In this document: one piece after another, positions 1 through 9,067 of the stretch
Layout of the letters: each line of letters opens with the position of its first letter
Position numbering within the stretch: the stretch's first letter is position 1
DNA from: CAZOKZ01 sp964580585
GTDB lineage: Bacteria > Sumerlaeota > Sumerlaeia > SLMS01 > JAHLLQ01
Length of the DNA stretch: 64,000 nucleotides
Direction: 5' to 3'
Assembly (NCBI GenBank): GCA_964580585.1
Contig: CAZOKZ010000008.1
Span: forward strand, 39,674-103,673
The notes under the pieces: generated by a model
What the model was told of the DNA's origin: nothing
Seen by the model: only the letters and a program-made list of their open reading frames with translations
Database searches by the model: none
Program-made: the position numbers and the translations under genes

Positions 1-436
1 GTAACGAATTCGGCGCGTCTCCGTAAACTTTGTTGGTGCTGGTGAAAACGAACGTCGCTTCGGGAACGGTCAGACGCGCGGCCTCCAGCAAGTTCAGCGT
101 GCCGTTGGCGTTGACCTCGAAATCGTCGAGCGGCATGCGCGCGGCCAGATCGTGCGAGGGTTGCGCCGCGCAATGGATAATTACGTGCGGTTGGACTTCT
201 TCCATCACACGGCGGGCGAAATCACGGTCGCGGATGTCGTTGTCGTAATGGGTAAAGTGCCGCGTTGAGGCGCGCAGCCGATCGAGGTTCCAGGTCGTGT
301 CACCGTCGGGTCCGAAAAAGGTACGACGCATGTTGTTGTCGATGCCGACGATTTCCCACCCAAGGGCGTCGAAATGCGCAACGCATTCGGACCCGATCAG
401 TCCGCTGCTGCCGGTAATGATAACGCGTTGGCTCAC
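1..436 (-). CDS. NAD-dependent epimerase/dehydratase (CDP-paratose 2-epimerase-like), 3' end beyond window
   Basis: N-terminal 145 codons of an extended short-chain dehydrogenase; the rest lies left of the window. A Rossmann NAD-binding loop, TGSSGLIG, is at residues 8-15, and near residue 135 is STNKVYGD, the signature of the CDP-paratose/CDP-tyvelose 2-epimerase branch of nucleotide-sugar epimerases. The start is a GTG at 436 with a GGGAG ribosome site about 11 bases upstream. It diverges from the glycosyltransferase at 613, which suggests synthesis of a nucleotide sugar for a surface polysaccharide. Substrate specificity cannot be fixed from the fragment; other NDP-sugar epimerases remain possible. 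Confidence 0.8.
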   Translation of the reverse strand, partial: MSQRVIITGSSGLIGSECVAHFDALGWEIVGIDNNMRRTFFGPDGDTTWNLDRLRASTRHFTHYDNDIRDRDFARRVMEEVQPHVIIHCAAQPSHDLAARMPLDDFEVNANGTLNLLEAARLTVPEATFVFTSTNKVYGDAPNSL

Positions 437-612
437 GTGGTGAAGGTCTCCCGTCCGGATAGTTCACCGGGGAATAAGCGTCAGAGAGGCGGGTGGCAAG
501 CGGGAAGCACTCTGGAGGTTTCCAAAGTTCACAATCTCGGCGATGTGTGTTTGGAAGAGGACGCAATCTCTGCAATTCCGCTTGGCCGTGATTAGGAATA
601 CGGGGAAACATC

Positions 613-1575
613 TTGGACCGTCCTTGTGAGGCGGGCAATTTTGTCGCGGGGAATTGTGTCGGAATGACCGAGCCGGTCGAAAAGCCGTCGTTGGATATCA
701 GCCTGATCATCGTGCACCGCAACGGGGTGCAGTTACTCGACGATTGCCTCGCGTCGTTACCGGAAGCCTGCGCGGGTCTCACGTGGGAAGCGATCGTCGT
801 CGATAATGGCAGTACAGACGGCAGTATGGCGATGGCACGCAAAAAATTTCCCGACGCGATCTTGATTGAAAATGCTGATAACAAAGGGTTTACACGCGCA
901 AATAACCAGGGATTTGACGTGGCGCGCGGTCGGTATCAGGTCTTGCTGAACAACGACACGGCCAGTAAACCCCAGGCGTTTACCCGGGCCGTCGAGTACC
1001 TCGATGCGCATCCGGATGTGGGCGTGGCGGGATTGAAGCTGCTGAACGCCGATGGTTCGCGGCAGCTTTCCTGCCGTCGATTTCCCAGTTTCCAGCAAGC
1101 ACTCTTCAATCGCTACAGTCTGCTGACGCGCTTGTTTCCCGATAATCCTTATTCAGCCAGTTACCTGCTTTCGCACGTGGACGAGGACGAAACGCGCGAC
1201 GTGGATTGGGTTAGCGGTGCCTGTCTGATCGCTCGGCGCGAGGTCATTGAGAAAATCGGCGGCCTGGACGAGCGTTTTTTCATGTACTCGGAAGACGTGG
1301 ATTTTTGTCTGCGCGTCTGGCAGGGCGGGTGGCGTGTGGTGTATGCGCCAGTGGGCGAGGTGTTTCACTACATTGGCCAAACATCGTCCAAATACCCGTT
1401 CATGCCGTTGGTCGAGCGCCACAAGTCGATGTACCTATTCTACAAAAAGCATTATAGCCGCGAGCTGATCTTCCTCGATCTGGCCACAGCGACGATGGTG
1501 TTTGTGCGGTGTGTGTTTTACCTCTTGGCGGCGTATTGGAAGTGGCTGAAACGCCATAAAGAGGCTGCTGCGTGA
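613..1575 (+). CDS. Family 2 glycosyltransferase
   Basis: GT-A fold glycosyltransferase of 320 residues, of the type that adds sugars such as rhamnose to cell-surface glycans. Visible marks are VVDNGSTDGS near residues 60-70, the metal-site region LLNNDT near 113, and FMYSEDVDFCLR near 225, with the acidic ED typical of GT2 rhamnosyltransferases. A hydrophobic stretch near residues 295-312 probably anchors it to the membrane. The listed start is a TTG preceded by GGGGAAA; an in-frame ATG at 664 is a credible alternative because conserved sequence begins just after it. It overlaps the next gene by up to four bases, so the two are co-translated. Confidence 0.85.
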   Translation: MDRPCEAGNFVAGNCVGMTEPVEKPSLDISLIIVHRNGVQLLDDCLASLPEACAGLTWEAIVVDNGSTDGSMAMARKKFPDAILIENADNKGFTRANNQGFDVARGRYQVLLNNDTASKPQAFTRAVEYLDAHPDVGVAGLKLLNADGSRQLSCRRFPSFQQALFNRYSLLTRLFPDNPYSASYLLSHVDEDETRDVDWVSGACLIARREVIEKIGGLDERFFMYSEDVDFCLRVWQGGWRVVYAPVGEVFHYIGQTSSKYPFMPLVERHKSMYLFYKKHYSRELIFLDLATATMVFVRCVFYLLAAYWKWLKRHKEAAA

Positions 1576-2405
1576 TGACACCTTATCCGATAGCGTTTGC
1601 CGTGGGTTTCGTGGCGGTGGCGTTGGCCCAGGCGTTGGTTCCCGCCAGCGTACCGAAAACGTTGAAGGTCGATCCGGGTCGCGAGCCGCAGCCTGTCGGC
1701 CATGGTTTGTGGGTGGGGCTCATGTTGGCGACGTTGGGTTTAGGAATTTTCCAGGATCGCCTGCCGGTGTTGCCTAACATGCGCACCCAGGGCATTCCCT
1801 CGATGACCTGGTTGTTCGTGGGGGCGCTGCCCGTGATGTTGGCGACGCTCTATAGTGACTTTCATCGTCCCAGCAGCGAACGCCACGCGGTGGGGCTTCT
1901 GGGGTCGGGCGTGGGGCTTTACGCAGTTGGGTTTTCGATCTTTGTGCTCTCGTCGCCACTCGGTGGAACAGTAAACGTCCTGCCGCTTTGGCAGGTTGTG
2001 CTTACGATCCTGTGGTTGTTCCTGTTGGCGAGCATCGTGGAACTCGTCAGCCTGGTTCCCATGGGGGTCACGCTGTTTGGGCTCGCGTTGTCGGGCATGG
2101 CGTGGGTCATTGGCGGCACCCAGCAATCGGTGGCGTCGTACGCGCTCGAAGGTCTGATTGGCGGTGCGTTGGTGGGGCGGGCATTAACCGATGCGGTGCT
2201 GCGGCGTTCGCGTCCGCTGGGGAAAACCGAGGTTTTTGTGCTCGGGTACTGGCTGACGGCGATGACGAACGTGGCGTTTTTGAAGAGCGTGGCGCTTGCG
2301 GGTTTCGTGTTGCCACTCGGAGCGCTGGCAGTAGGAATTATCCTCCTGACGTTGAGAGCATTCGAACGCAGCCTGCTGCTGCGCGACGCCCCGCGCGCGG
2401 AGTGA
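1572..2405 (+). CDS. Polytopic membrane protein of unknown function
   Basis: 277 residues made largely of hydrophobic segments, about eight predicted membrane helices, with a short basic C-terminus (ERSLLLRDAPRAE). It begins at GTG 1572 or ATG 1575, overlapping the stop of the glycosyltransferase, so it is translationally coupled to it. No catalytic motif is recognised. The coupling suggests a role in glycan export, undecaprenyl-linked sugar metabolism or polymer assembly, but that is inference from position only. Confidence 0.65.
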   Translation: MMTPYPIAFAVGFVAVALAQALVPASVPKTLKVDPGREPQPVGHGLWVGLMLATLGLGIFQDRLPVLPNMRTQGIPSMTWLFVGALPVMLATLYSDFHRPSSERHAVGLLGSGVGLYAVGFSIFVLSSPLGGTVNVLPLWQVVLTILWLFLLASIVELVSLVPMGVTLFGLALSGMAWVIGGTQQSVASYALEGLIGGALVGRALTDAVLRRSRPLGKTEVFVLGYWLTAMTNVAFLKSVALAGFVLPLGALAVGIILLTLRAFERSLLLRDAPRAE

Positions 2406-2451
2406 TGGATCGGGTCAGGGGAATTATCTAACTCACCAGGATTTAGACGTC

Positions 2452-4059
2452 ATGGGATTGTTGTCCAAACTGTTTGGCAAAAAAGAAAAGACGGATTCGG
2501 CGCGCGAGGGCATTCTCGCCAAGGTGAAGGAAACCACCGCCAAGCCGATGAATTGCGAAGGCTGCTATGTGCGCCTGGAAGAATGTTTTCCGGATGCGAA
2601 CGATTTCGATCTGAAGCTGGACGTGGTCAACATGCTCTACGAGATGGACCGCGACGATTGGGCCGAGACGTTGGCGCTCAAAATTTCCCACGACGAGCAA
2701 TGTCCCCTGAATATCCTGGTGGGATTCGTCAAACATTTCAATGCGGCCAATGAAACTCAGAAAGTCGTCGAACCGACCGCGCGTTACATCAACGAACGCC
2801 CGTCGGACACAGACATGGCAATCAAGCTGGGGCGGTATTTGCTTGGTCAGAAGGAATACGAACGGTGTCTGGACGACTTGGAGCGCGCGTTCGAGTCGTC
2901 GCCCGAGTCAATCGCCCTTTATGGCATCTTCGGTGAGGCTTTTCTGCGCTTGAAGCAATGGGAAGACGCAGTCAATCACCTGCGCACGGCGTGCGAATTG
3001 TATGAAGAAGCCTTTCGCCTGCACCAGATTGCTCCCGACGATCTGCATAACGAGCAGCTCGAGTACAGTCGCTTGTACGCGATGTTGGAGGATGCCGCGA
3101 TTCACCATTACGGTCCCGAAGGCAAGGACGAAGCCTTTGAAAATATCGAAATGGAACCGTCCGGGTTTGGTCTTGAAAAGGAAGCCGAGCATCTAGCCGT
3201 TTCGCGCGTTGAATACAAACCACGCCGGTTGTCGATCGCCCCGCTGGACGAATTGGAAGCCCAGTCCAAGGAATTGGTGGGCGACGAGTTCCTGCTGGCC
3301 GAATCCAAGTTTTTACTCGGTTCCAAGGCTTTGCGCGAAAACAACATTTCGGCGGCGATGCAGGCTTTCCGCGCGGCGTTGGAACTGGATATCGAATCCT
3401 ATGGCGCTTATTTCGGATGGGCGGCGTGCAACATTCTCGAACGGTTCGAGCCGTTGCCGGACGAATCGGCGGTGATTCCCTGGTCTGAAGAAGAAACCGC
3501 CCAGTTGGCCAAAGTTTGCCCGATGTGGGAAGCGCTGACACGTAGCGAACAACGCGCGGTGCGGGGGGCTTTCGAGCCTGTGCGCGGATTTTTGCCGCGC
3601 TTGGTCGAGGCTGGGGCGAAAAATTGCGTTCATCCGTTGGACGTGCGCCTGACCGATCTGTATCCCGAACGCGTGGAGATCCGCTTTGAGCCCGACGGCC
3701 GTCCGCCCCAGGCGTTGCCGGCTTTTGCCGCCAAGTTGAGTACTCACACGCGTGTGGACGAGTTCCTGAAGGTTTCTGCCCAGCAGTTTACGTTCGCGCG
3801 TCAGGTCGGTTACCTGGTGCACGACACGGTGGAAGCGCTCGATGCAGAAAAATTCAAACAACTTCAGCAATTGGTGCGCGACGTACGCGCGAAGTTGCCT
3901 GCGGTGCAAACGCATCACTTGGCGAACGCGTCGGAATTGATGGCGGCGGCTTGTGAGTCCGCGGCGCTGCTGGGAATTTTTGGCGACGAGGCCAAGAGCG
4001 AATTCGCCGAGCATTGGGAAAACCACGGCGTGTTCGCGTTTGTTCGCGAGTTGAAGTGA
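2452..4059 (+). CDS. TPR-like repeat protein, function unknown
   Basis: 535-residue soluble protein starting MGLLSKLFGKKEK, with an AGGA ribosome site. The middle contains helical pairs of tetratricopeptide character (around residues 115-190 and 285-320, for example the ALRENNISAAMQAFRAAL segment). A CEGC motif near residue 36 sits in an otherwise Cys-poor N-terminus. No enzymatic signature is visible. It lies 46 bases after the membrane protein and is followed by a strong terminator-like hairpin at 4162. Probably a protein-interaction scaffold. Confidence 0.7.
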   Translation: MGLLSKLFGKKEKTDSAREGILAKVKETTAKPMNCEGCYVRLEECFPDANDFDLKLDVVNMLYEMDRDDWAETLALKISHDEQCPLNILVGFVKHFNAANETQKVVEPTARYINERPSDTDMAIKLGRYLLGQKEYERCLDDLERAFESSPESIALYGIFGEAFLRLKQWEDAVNHLRTACELYEEAFRLHQIAPDDLHNEQLEYSRLYAMLEDAAIHHYGPEGKDEAFENIEMEPSGFGLEKEAEHLAVSRVEYKPRRLSIAPLDELEAQSKELVGDEFLLAESKFLLGSKALRENNISAAMQAFRAALELDIESYGAYFGWAACNILERFEPLPDESAVIPWSEEETAQLAKVCPMWEALTRSEQRAVRGAFEPVRGFLPRLVEAGAKNCVHPLDVRLTDLYPERVEIRFEPDGRPPQALPAFAAKLSTHTRVDEFLKVSAQQFTFARQVGYLVHDTVEALDAEKFKQLQQLVRDVRAKLPAVQTHHLANASELMAAACESAALLGIFGDEAKSEFAEHWENHGVFAFVRELK

Positions 4060-4161
4060 GGCGGCATCACCCAATTGGGGTCTGAAAGCTGATTTGGATC
4101 CTAATCAATTTTGCCTTTATTTCTATCCCTCTTGACACGGGATCATCGTTTGATGGCTATC

Positions 4162-4195
4162 CATACGACCCTCCGGGGTCGTATGTTTTTTATAA
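4162..4195 (+). terminator. Rho-independent terminator (10-bp stem, TCCG loop) before the first EF-P gene
   Basis: CATACGACCC (4162-4171) pairs perfectly with GGGTCGTATG (4176-4185) around a TCCG loop and is followed by TTTTTTAT. It most simply ends the TPR gene transcript. A TTGACA at 4132-4137 lies upstream of the hairpin, so if a promoter is used there the hairpin would instead sit in the EF-P leader as an attenuator. Confidence 0.8.
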
Positions 4196-4224
4196 TGTCT
4201 TGTCGGCAAAGGAAGATTCTTTCG

Positions 4225-4791
4225 ATGGCAACAGTCGATGCGAACCGGCTGCGTCCGGGGATGAAAATTGTGGTGGACGGGCAGTTATGGGTCGTGACGG
4301 ATTACCAACATCGCACGCCGGGGAATTTGCGTGCTTTTGTGGTCTGTAAAATCAAGAACGTCAAAGATGGACGTGTGGTGGAAAAGACGTTCCGCGGGTC
4401 GGAAAGCACGGCGGAAACGGCGGAGTTTGAACAGCGCACGTGTCAGTTCCTCTACCAGGACCCGGACGGGTATGTTTTCATGGACCTTGGGTCGTACGAG
4501 CAGTTCACGCTTTCCGAAGAGTTCTTGGGATTCCAGGCTCAATTTCTCGCCCCCGAAGCCGAGGTCATGGTCGGTTTTTGGGAAGGCGAAGCGATTGACG
4601 TGATTCTGCCGCCCAAGCTGACCCTGGAAGTCATCGATACCATCGATGTGGTGAAAGGCAATACGGCGAACGCGATTACGAAGGACGCAACGCTCGAAGG
4701 TGGCTTGTTGGTCCAAGTACCTCCGTTCGTGAAAATCGGCGATAAGGTGATAATCAGCACCGAAGACGGCAGCTACGTCAGCCGGGCCTGA
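4225..4791 (+). CDS. efp: Elongation factor P paralogue with Asn at the tip residue
   Basis: 188-residue EF-P, the usual length, with three beta-barrel domains and the conserved C-terminal region (GNTANAITKDATL). EF-P enters the ribosomal E site and rescues stalling at proline runs. In most family members the tip residue at position 34 is a modified Lys or a nearby Arg is modified; here the loop reads TPGNLRAF, placing Asn at position 34. Start at ATG 4225 follows an AGGA site; a longer open frame from 4111 runs through the terminator and is not credible. A second EF-P with Lys34 lies 158 bases downstream. Confidence 0.9.
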   Translation: MATVDANRLRPGMKIVVDGQLWVVTDYQHRTPGNLRAFVVCKIKNVKDGRVVEKTFRGSESTAETAEFEQRTCQFLYQDPDGYVFMDLGSYEQFTLSEEFLGFQAQFLAPEAEVMVGFWEGEAIDVILPPKLTLEVIDTIDVVKGNTANAITKDATLEGGLLVQVPPFVKIGDKVIISTEDGSYVSRA

Positions 4792-4949
4792 TCGTTCTTG
4801 TTCGATTTCGATAACCCACTTGGTTGCGGTGTCTGATGGCGCCGGTCAGGGGAGCTTTGGCTTGACAGGGCCAGCGAGGCTCCCCACCTTTTTGCCCTCC
4901 CGTCATTGGATTTAAATGACACACTCACACGCGAGGTTATTCGTTCATC

Positions 4950-5513
4950 ATGCCACCCATCGAACCTTCCAAAGTTCGTCCCGGTACAAAACTGGTTCTC
5001 GATGACGATGTGTTTATCGTCGTCGAAGCAGCCCATACGAAACCGGGCAAGGGCCAGGCGTTCGTGAAGGCCAAGATCAAGAGCTTGCAGACGGCTCGGA
5101 CGCTGGAGCGGACGTGGAAAATTGGCGAAATGTTGGAAACCGCCGACTTTGAAAAACGCACGGCGCAATTTTTGTATTCGGACCAGGATGGATTTCACTT
5201 CATGGACATGGGCAGCTACGAGCAGTTCACTTTGTCCGAAGAGTTCCTTGGATTCGCGACGAATTTTCTCGTCGAAGAATGCGAAGTCGTCGGTTCGTTC
5301 TGGAACGGCAAGCCCATCGGCATTGAATTGCCGGCGAAAATTACGTTTACGGTTTCCGACACGATCGACGCGGTGAAGGGCAACACGGCCAACGCCATTA
5401 CCAAGGACGCGACGCTGGACAACGGCTTTACGCTCCAGGTACCGGCGTTCGTCAAGATGGGCGATAAGATCGTTGTCAATACCGAGACGGGCGAATACGT
5501 CGAGCGCGCTTGA
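4950..5513 (+). CDS. efp: Elongation factor P, canonical Lys34 type
   Basis: 187-residue EF-P. The tip loop reads KPGKGQAF with Lys at position 34, as in lysine-modified EF-Ps, and the C-terminal part (GNTANAITKDATL) matches the upstream paralogue closely. Start at ATG 4950 has a GAGG site at 4933-4936. No gene for a recognised EF-P modifying enzyme (EpmA, EpmB, EarP) is in the window. The two copies are clearly diverged in the N-terminal domain, so this is an old duplication or a separate acquisition, not a recent repeat. Confidence 0.93.
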   Translation: MPPIEPSKVRPGTKLVLDDDVFIVVEAAHTKPGKGQAFVKAKIKSLQTARTLERTWKIGEMLETADFEKRTAQFLYSDQDGFHFMDMGSYEQFTLSEEFLGFATNFLVEECEVVGSFWNGKPIGIELPAKITFTVSDTIDAVKGNTANAITKDATLDNGFTLQVPAFVKMGDKIVVNTETGEYVERA

Positions 5514-5579
5514 TTCGCGGGTATGACTTTCTCTACGGATTGCGTACCGATCACTCGCCTGTTGAAAAAGTGACCTTCC

Positions 5580-7067
5580 ATGGCGCAATCCCCCGATTAT
5601 TCCAAGTTAGCACCGATTACCGACGAGATCCGCCGCCGTGTGCGGCGTGCGGATCCGTCGATGACGGTTTCCTCGGGCACGAGTGTCGCCGAAGCGGCGC
5701 CCGGCGTGGAAATCCTGCATGTGGACGAAGACAGCCTTGCCGCCGAAGCGGGCATTCAATCGGGCGAAAAACTGCTGCGCATCAATGGCGAAGAAATCCG
5801 CGACACGGTGGATTTTTACTTCTTCGGCTCGGATGACCGGCTGGCGATGGAACTGGAATCGTCCGATGGTCTGGTACGCAAGGTCCGCATTCGCAAACGC
5901 ACGCCCGAGGAATTTCTCGGCATCGAACTGAAGCAGTTCACGACGCAAAACTGCGGGTGTAACTGCGTGTTTTGCTTTGTGCATCAATTGCCCGACAACA
6001 TGCGCAAGTCGCTCTACGTGAAAGACGAGGATTACCGTTTGTCGTTCATGCAGGGGTCTTACATTACGGGCATCACGCTGAAGCAAGCCGACCTCGACCG
6101 TATCGCGCGCCAGCGGTTGTCGCCGCTTTACATCTCGGTGCACGCCATCGACGAGGATCTTCGCCGTTGGCTTCTCGGGGTAAAAAAAGCACCCGCGATT
6201 TTGGACGTGTTGGACTTTTTCCGCAAACATCGCATCCAGGTGCATACACAGATCGTGCTGTGCCCGGGACATAACGACGAAGAACAACTCGACGCGACGC
6301 TCGACGCCCTGATCGGTCGCTACCCGACGGTTCAGTCGGTGGCTATCGTACCGCTCGGTATGACGAAATGGCGCGAGGGCTTGCCCGACATGAACGAAGT
6401 GACGCCGGAATACGCGCGGCGGTTCATCAAACGTCTGACACCACGTTTGCGCGAGATCGAGAAGAAATTCGACGAGCCAATCGTGATGTTGGCCGACGAG
6501 TGGTACTTGATCGGCGGGCGTTCTGCCCCGTCGTATTCAAAATATCCCGACTTGCCGCAGTTGGAAAACGGCGTCGGCATGGTTTATCATTTTTACAAGG
6601 ACCTGCCCGCGGCGCGACGCACGTTGAAACGTTCGCCCGTGCAGAAACCGTGGCGCGTGGCAGCGGTGACCAGTACACTCTCGGGCGTGGTGCTCGACAA
6701 AGTGCGCCGAGCCGTTGAAGAATCGGGCGCGGTGCAAATTACGCCGTTGCCGACGATAAACAACGCGTTCGGTGAGACGATCCATGTGACAGGACTCCTG
6801 ACCGGGCGCGATATTCTGAAGACGATTCGCGACAACCCGGGTTACGATCAGTATCTGCTGCCGGGCAATTGTCTGCGTGTGTATGACCAGAAGTTTCTCG
6901 ACGACATGACGCTCGATCAACTACGCCAGCAAACCGGCGTGCGTATCGATCCCGTGCTGGGTGGTGCATTGGATTTTGTCGAGACGATTCTCGAAGCCGC
7001 AGGCGGATATGAACACCACGCGGTCACCGAACACCCGTTTCTGGCGAAGCATTGGAGCAATACGTAA
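5580..7067 (+). CDS. PDZ / radical SAM / DUF512 protein (TIGR03279-like)
   Basis: 495 residues. A PDZ-like segment (about residues 35-95) is followed by a radical SAM iron-sulfur site, Cys125-x3-Cys129-x2-Cys132, then a TIM-barrel region and a C-terminal DUF512 part that includes LLPGNCLRVYDQKFLDD. This architecture is a recognised conserved bacterial family whose reaction is unknown. The ribosome site before ATG 5580 is weak. The gene reads in the same direction as the EF-P pair and trmD, suggesting a translation-linked neighbourhood, but no link is demonstrated. Confidence 0.85.
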   Translation: MAQSPDYSKLAPITDEIRRRVRRADPSMTVSSGTSVAEAAPGVEILHVDEDSLAAEAGIQSGEKLLRINGEEIRDTVDFYFFGSDDRLAMELESSDGLVRKVRIRKRTPEEFLGIELKQFTTQNCGCNCVFCFVHQLPDNMRKSLYVKDEDYRLSFMQGSYITGITLKQADLDRIARQRLSPLYISVHAIDEDLRRWLLGVKKAPAILDVLDFFRKHRIQVHTQIVLCPGHNDEEQLDATLDALIGRYPTVQSVAIVPLGMTKWREGLPDMNEVTPEYARRFIKRLTPRLREIEKKFDEPIVMLADEWYLIGGRSAPSYSKYPDLPQLENGVGMVYHFYKDLPAARRTLKRSPVQKPWRVAAVTSTLSGVVLDKVRRAVEESGAVQITPLPTINNAFGETIHVTGLLTGRDILKTIRDNPGYDQYLLPGNCLRVYDQKFLDDMTLDQLRQQTGVRIDPVLGGALDFVETILEAAGGYEHHAVTEHPFLAKHWSNT

Positions 7068-7080
7068 AAAGAAAGAAAAA

Positions 7081-7258
7081 GCAAACCACGAAGGCACGAA
7101 GAAACCACAAAGAAAAATAGGTATCGCGCAGAGACGCAAAGACGCAGAGAGGATATCCCAACTAAAATTATTTTCTTCACGACCCTTTGCGACTTCGCGC
7201 CTTTGCGGTAAATTCTCTCCGTGTTCCCTCCGTGTCTCTGTGCCTCCGTGGTTAATAA
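7081..7258. repeat. Intergenic imperfect palindrome built of short phased purine-rich repeats
   Basis: Between the DUF512 gene and trmD. The left half carries units such as CCACGAAGGCAC and CGCAGAGACGCAAAGACG; the right half is its approximate reverse complement, ending CTCTGTGCCTCCGTGG. The part CTTTGCG...CTTTGCGGTAAATT (7185-7214) recurs at 38385-38422. Such phased arms occur in intergenic regions of many environmental bacteria; their origin is unsettled. Confidence 0.6.
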
Positions 7259-7273
7259 ATAATCAGGTAACCC

Positions 7274-8038
7274 ATGCGTATCACCGTATTGACATTATTC
7301 CCCGATTGGTTTGGTGGGCCGTTTGGCGAGAGCGTGATCGCGCGGGCGGTGGAGCGCGACCTTGTCGAATTGCGTGCGGTGAACTTTCGCGATTACACGA
7401 CGTGCAAACACAACACGGTGGACGATGCGCCGTATGGCGGCGGGGGCGGGATGCTGCTGAAGCCGGAACCGTTGGCAGCGGCGCTCGACGATGTGGCCGG
7501 AGCGCCGGGGACGGAGAACCGTGCGCACGTGATGTTGACGTCGCCACGCGGCGCGACGTGGAACCAGGATCGCGCGAAGCAACTCGCCGCCGAAGGTCGC
7601 GATCTTGTGATTGTGTGCGGTCGTTACGAAGGTGTGGACGAGCGGTTGATCGTATCGCGTGTGGACGAGGAAGTCTCGCTTGGCGATTTTGTGATGACGG
7701 GCGGTGAAATCGCGGCGATGGCCATTGCCGATAGCATCGTGCGTCTGATTCCCGGAGCGCTCGGAAACGAAAACTCGGCCCCGAACGATTCGTTTTTTAA
7801 CGGGCTGTTGGAAGGTCCGCACTATACGCGCCCCGAAGTGTTTGAGGGCATGGGCGTGCCCGAGGTCTTACGCTCGGGCAATCACGCAGCCATCGACAAA
7901 TGGCGGCACGAGCAGGCGCTCGAGATCACACGCATTCGCCGACCGGAATTGTACGAAAAATGGATGGCGGAAAACCCGCCTCCTCCGCCGAAAAAGCCTA
8001 GACGCAGGAAGAAAGCGAATCCGCCGGATGCGGAATAA
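7274..8038 (+). CDS. trmD: tRNA (guanine-37-N1)-methyltransferase TrmD
   Basis: 254 residues, the normal TrmD length. It methylates G37 next to the anticodon of tRNAs reading CNN codons, using S-adenosylmethionine, which prevents +1 frameshifting. The deep-trefoil-knot motifs are intact: VCGRYEGVDERLI and SLGDFVMTGGE. Start ATG 7274 with AGGTAA upstream. The final 41 bases overlap the 3' end of mqnA on the opposite strand. The C-terminus is a Pro/Lys-rich tail. It lacks the usual rimM-rpsP-rplS neighbours. Confidence 0.96.
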   Translation: MRITVLTLFPDWFGGPFGESVIARAVERDLVELRAVNFRDYTTCKHNTVDDAPYGGGGGMLLKPEPLAAALDDVAGAPGTENRAHVMLTSPRGATWNQDRAKQLAAEGRDLVIVCGRYEGVDERLIVSRVDEEVSLGDFVMTGGEIAAMAIADSIVRLIPGALGNENSAPNDSFFNGLLEGPHYTRPEVFEGMGVPEVLRSGNHAAIDKWRHEQALEITRIRRPELYEKWMAENPPPPPKKPRRRKKANPPDAE

Positions 8039-8846
8039 TCCGGAGCGGTGGGGTGGTCACCGGTAGCAAGCCGTGCGCGATCAACTTGATGCGGAACAGT
8101 TCGATGGCACGAATTTGATCGGCGTTTAAACCGAACCGCACAGCATACTTCAAATAATCCGCCAAGTCGTTGGCTTCGCTGGGGGAAGTTGCGTGTCGCT
8201 CGGCGATATCTTCAATATTCGATTCGCCTGTCTGGCGCGCGTGAATCAACGTATCGATCAATTCCGGGGAGACCTCGACACCGGGTCGCGCAATCCAGGC
8301 TGCAAAAACGAACGGCAGGCCAGTGAGTTCTTTCCAAGCCCAACCAAGATCGAGTGAATACGGGAAGCGGCGTTCTTGTTCCCATTGAAGCGCCAGATCG
8401 CCGATGGCGACAATGGCGTCGAACACTTGACCCATGCGTGGCAGTTGATTTTCGAAAGTATCTGTAAGCGTGGTATATTCGGGGTCCAGGCCCAGGTAAT
8501 CTTTTGCCACGATTCGCGCCAGATGCACCGATGTCAGCGAGGCGGAATCGAGCAATACCCGGCGAATGCGATTGAGTGGGCAGGAGGAAAAAAGCTGAAC
8601 GCTGCGCACAGGACCGTCGGACCCGATGGCGCATCCGGGCAAGAGGCGATATCCGTTGGAACGAAGGGCCTCGAAGATCGGCAGCGTTGCAAGGTCGATT
8701 TCACCCGCCGAGAGCAACCGTCCGAGTTCGCGCGGGGTTGCCCGAATCCATTGACTTTGCGGTATCGCGGTTTCTAACCCTTCGATCAACGGCAGGACGT
8801 TGAGGTAGGGGACCAATCCGAGGCGATAAGTTGACAGGGAATGCAT
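7998..8846 (-). CDS. mqnA: Chorismate dehydratase MqnA (futalosine menaquinone pathway)
   Basis: 282 residues, periplasmic-binding-protein-like fold of MqnA/MqnD. MqnA dehydrates chorismate to 3-enolpyruvyl-benzoate, the entry step of the futalosine route to menaquinone. Family marks include RLGLVPYLNVLPLIEGL at the N-terminus and AIVAIGDLALQW mid-protein. Start chosen at ATG 8846 (MHSLSTYRLG) with an AAGG site; the open frame extends 15 codons further but without similarity. No other mqn gene is recognised nearby. Its 3' end overlaps trmD by 41 bases. Confidence 0.88.
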   Translation of the reverse strand: MHSLSTYRLGLVPYLNVLPLIEGLETAIPQSQWIRATPRELGRLLSAGEIDLATLPIFEALRSNGYRLLPGCAIGSDGPVRSVQLFSSCPLNRIRRVLLDSASLTSVHLARIVAKDYLGLDPEYTTLTDTFENQLPRMGQVFDAIVAIGDLALQWEQERRFPYSLDLGWAWKELTGLPFVFAAWIARPGVEVSPELIDTLIHARQTGESNIEDIAERHATSPSEANDLADYLKYAVRFGLNADQIRAIELFRIKLIAHGLLPVTTPPLRIIPHPADSLSSCV

Positions 8847-9067
8847 GGTTAACCTTTTGAGCAGCACAAGTGTCATTTCCCATGAAGGCAAAGTTTGTGC
8901 CGAAAGAAAAATCCCTCACCGTAAATGATCATTTCAAGCAGGATTCCTGTTAGATTGTCCATGTTCGAGTGAATGAAGGTTGCAACGCCACGTGCGGAGC
9001 GTTTTAAAAACGGCTTTCCGCCGGGCCATTCGATGAAAAAAATTCAGGCTTACCGGTACACCGCACA

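Noticed and set aside
4191..4196. Perfect TATAAT as a -10 box
   Set aside because: It is part of the T-rich tail of the terminator, and no -35 sequence lies 16-18 bases upstream.
4111..4224. N-terminal extension of the first EF-P gene
   Set aside because: It would run through the terminator hairpin and has no similarity to EF-P; ATG 4225 has a good ribosome site and gives the standard length.
4862..4867. TTGACA before the second EF-P gene as a promoter
   Set aside because: No acceptable -10 sequence lies at the required distance, so a separate promoter could not be supported.
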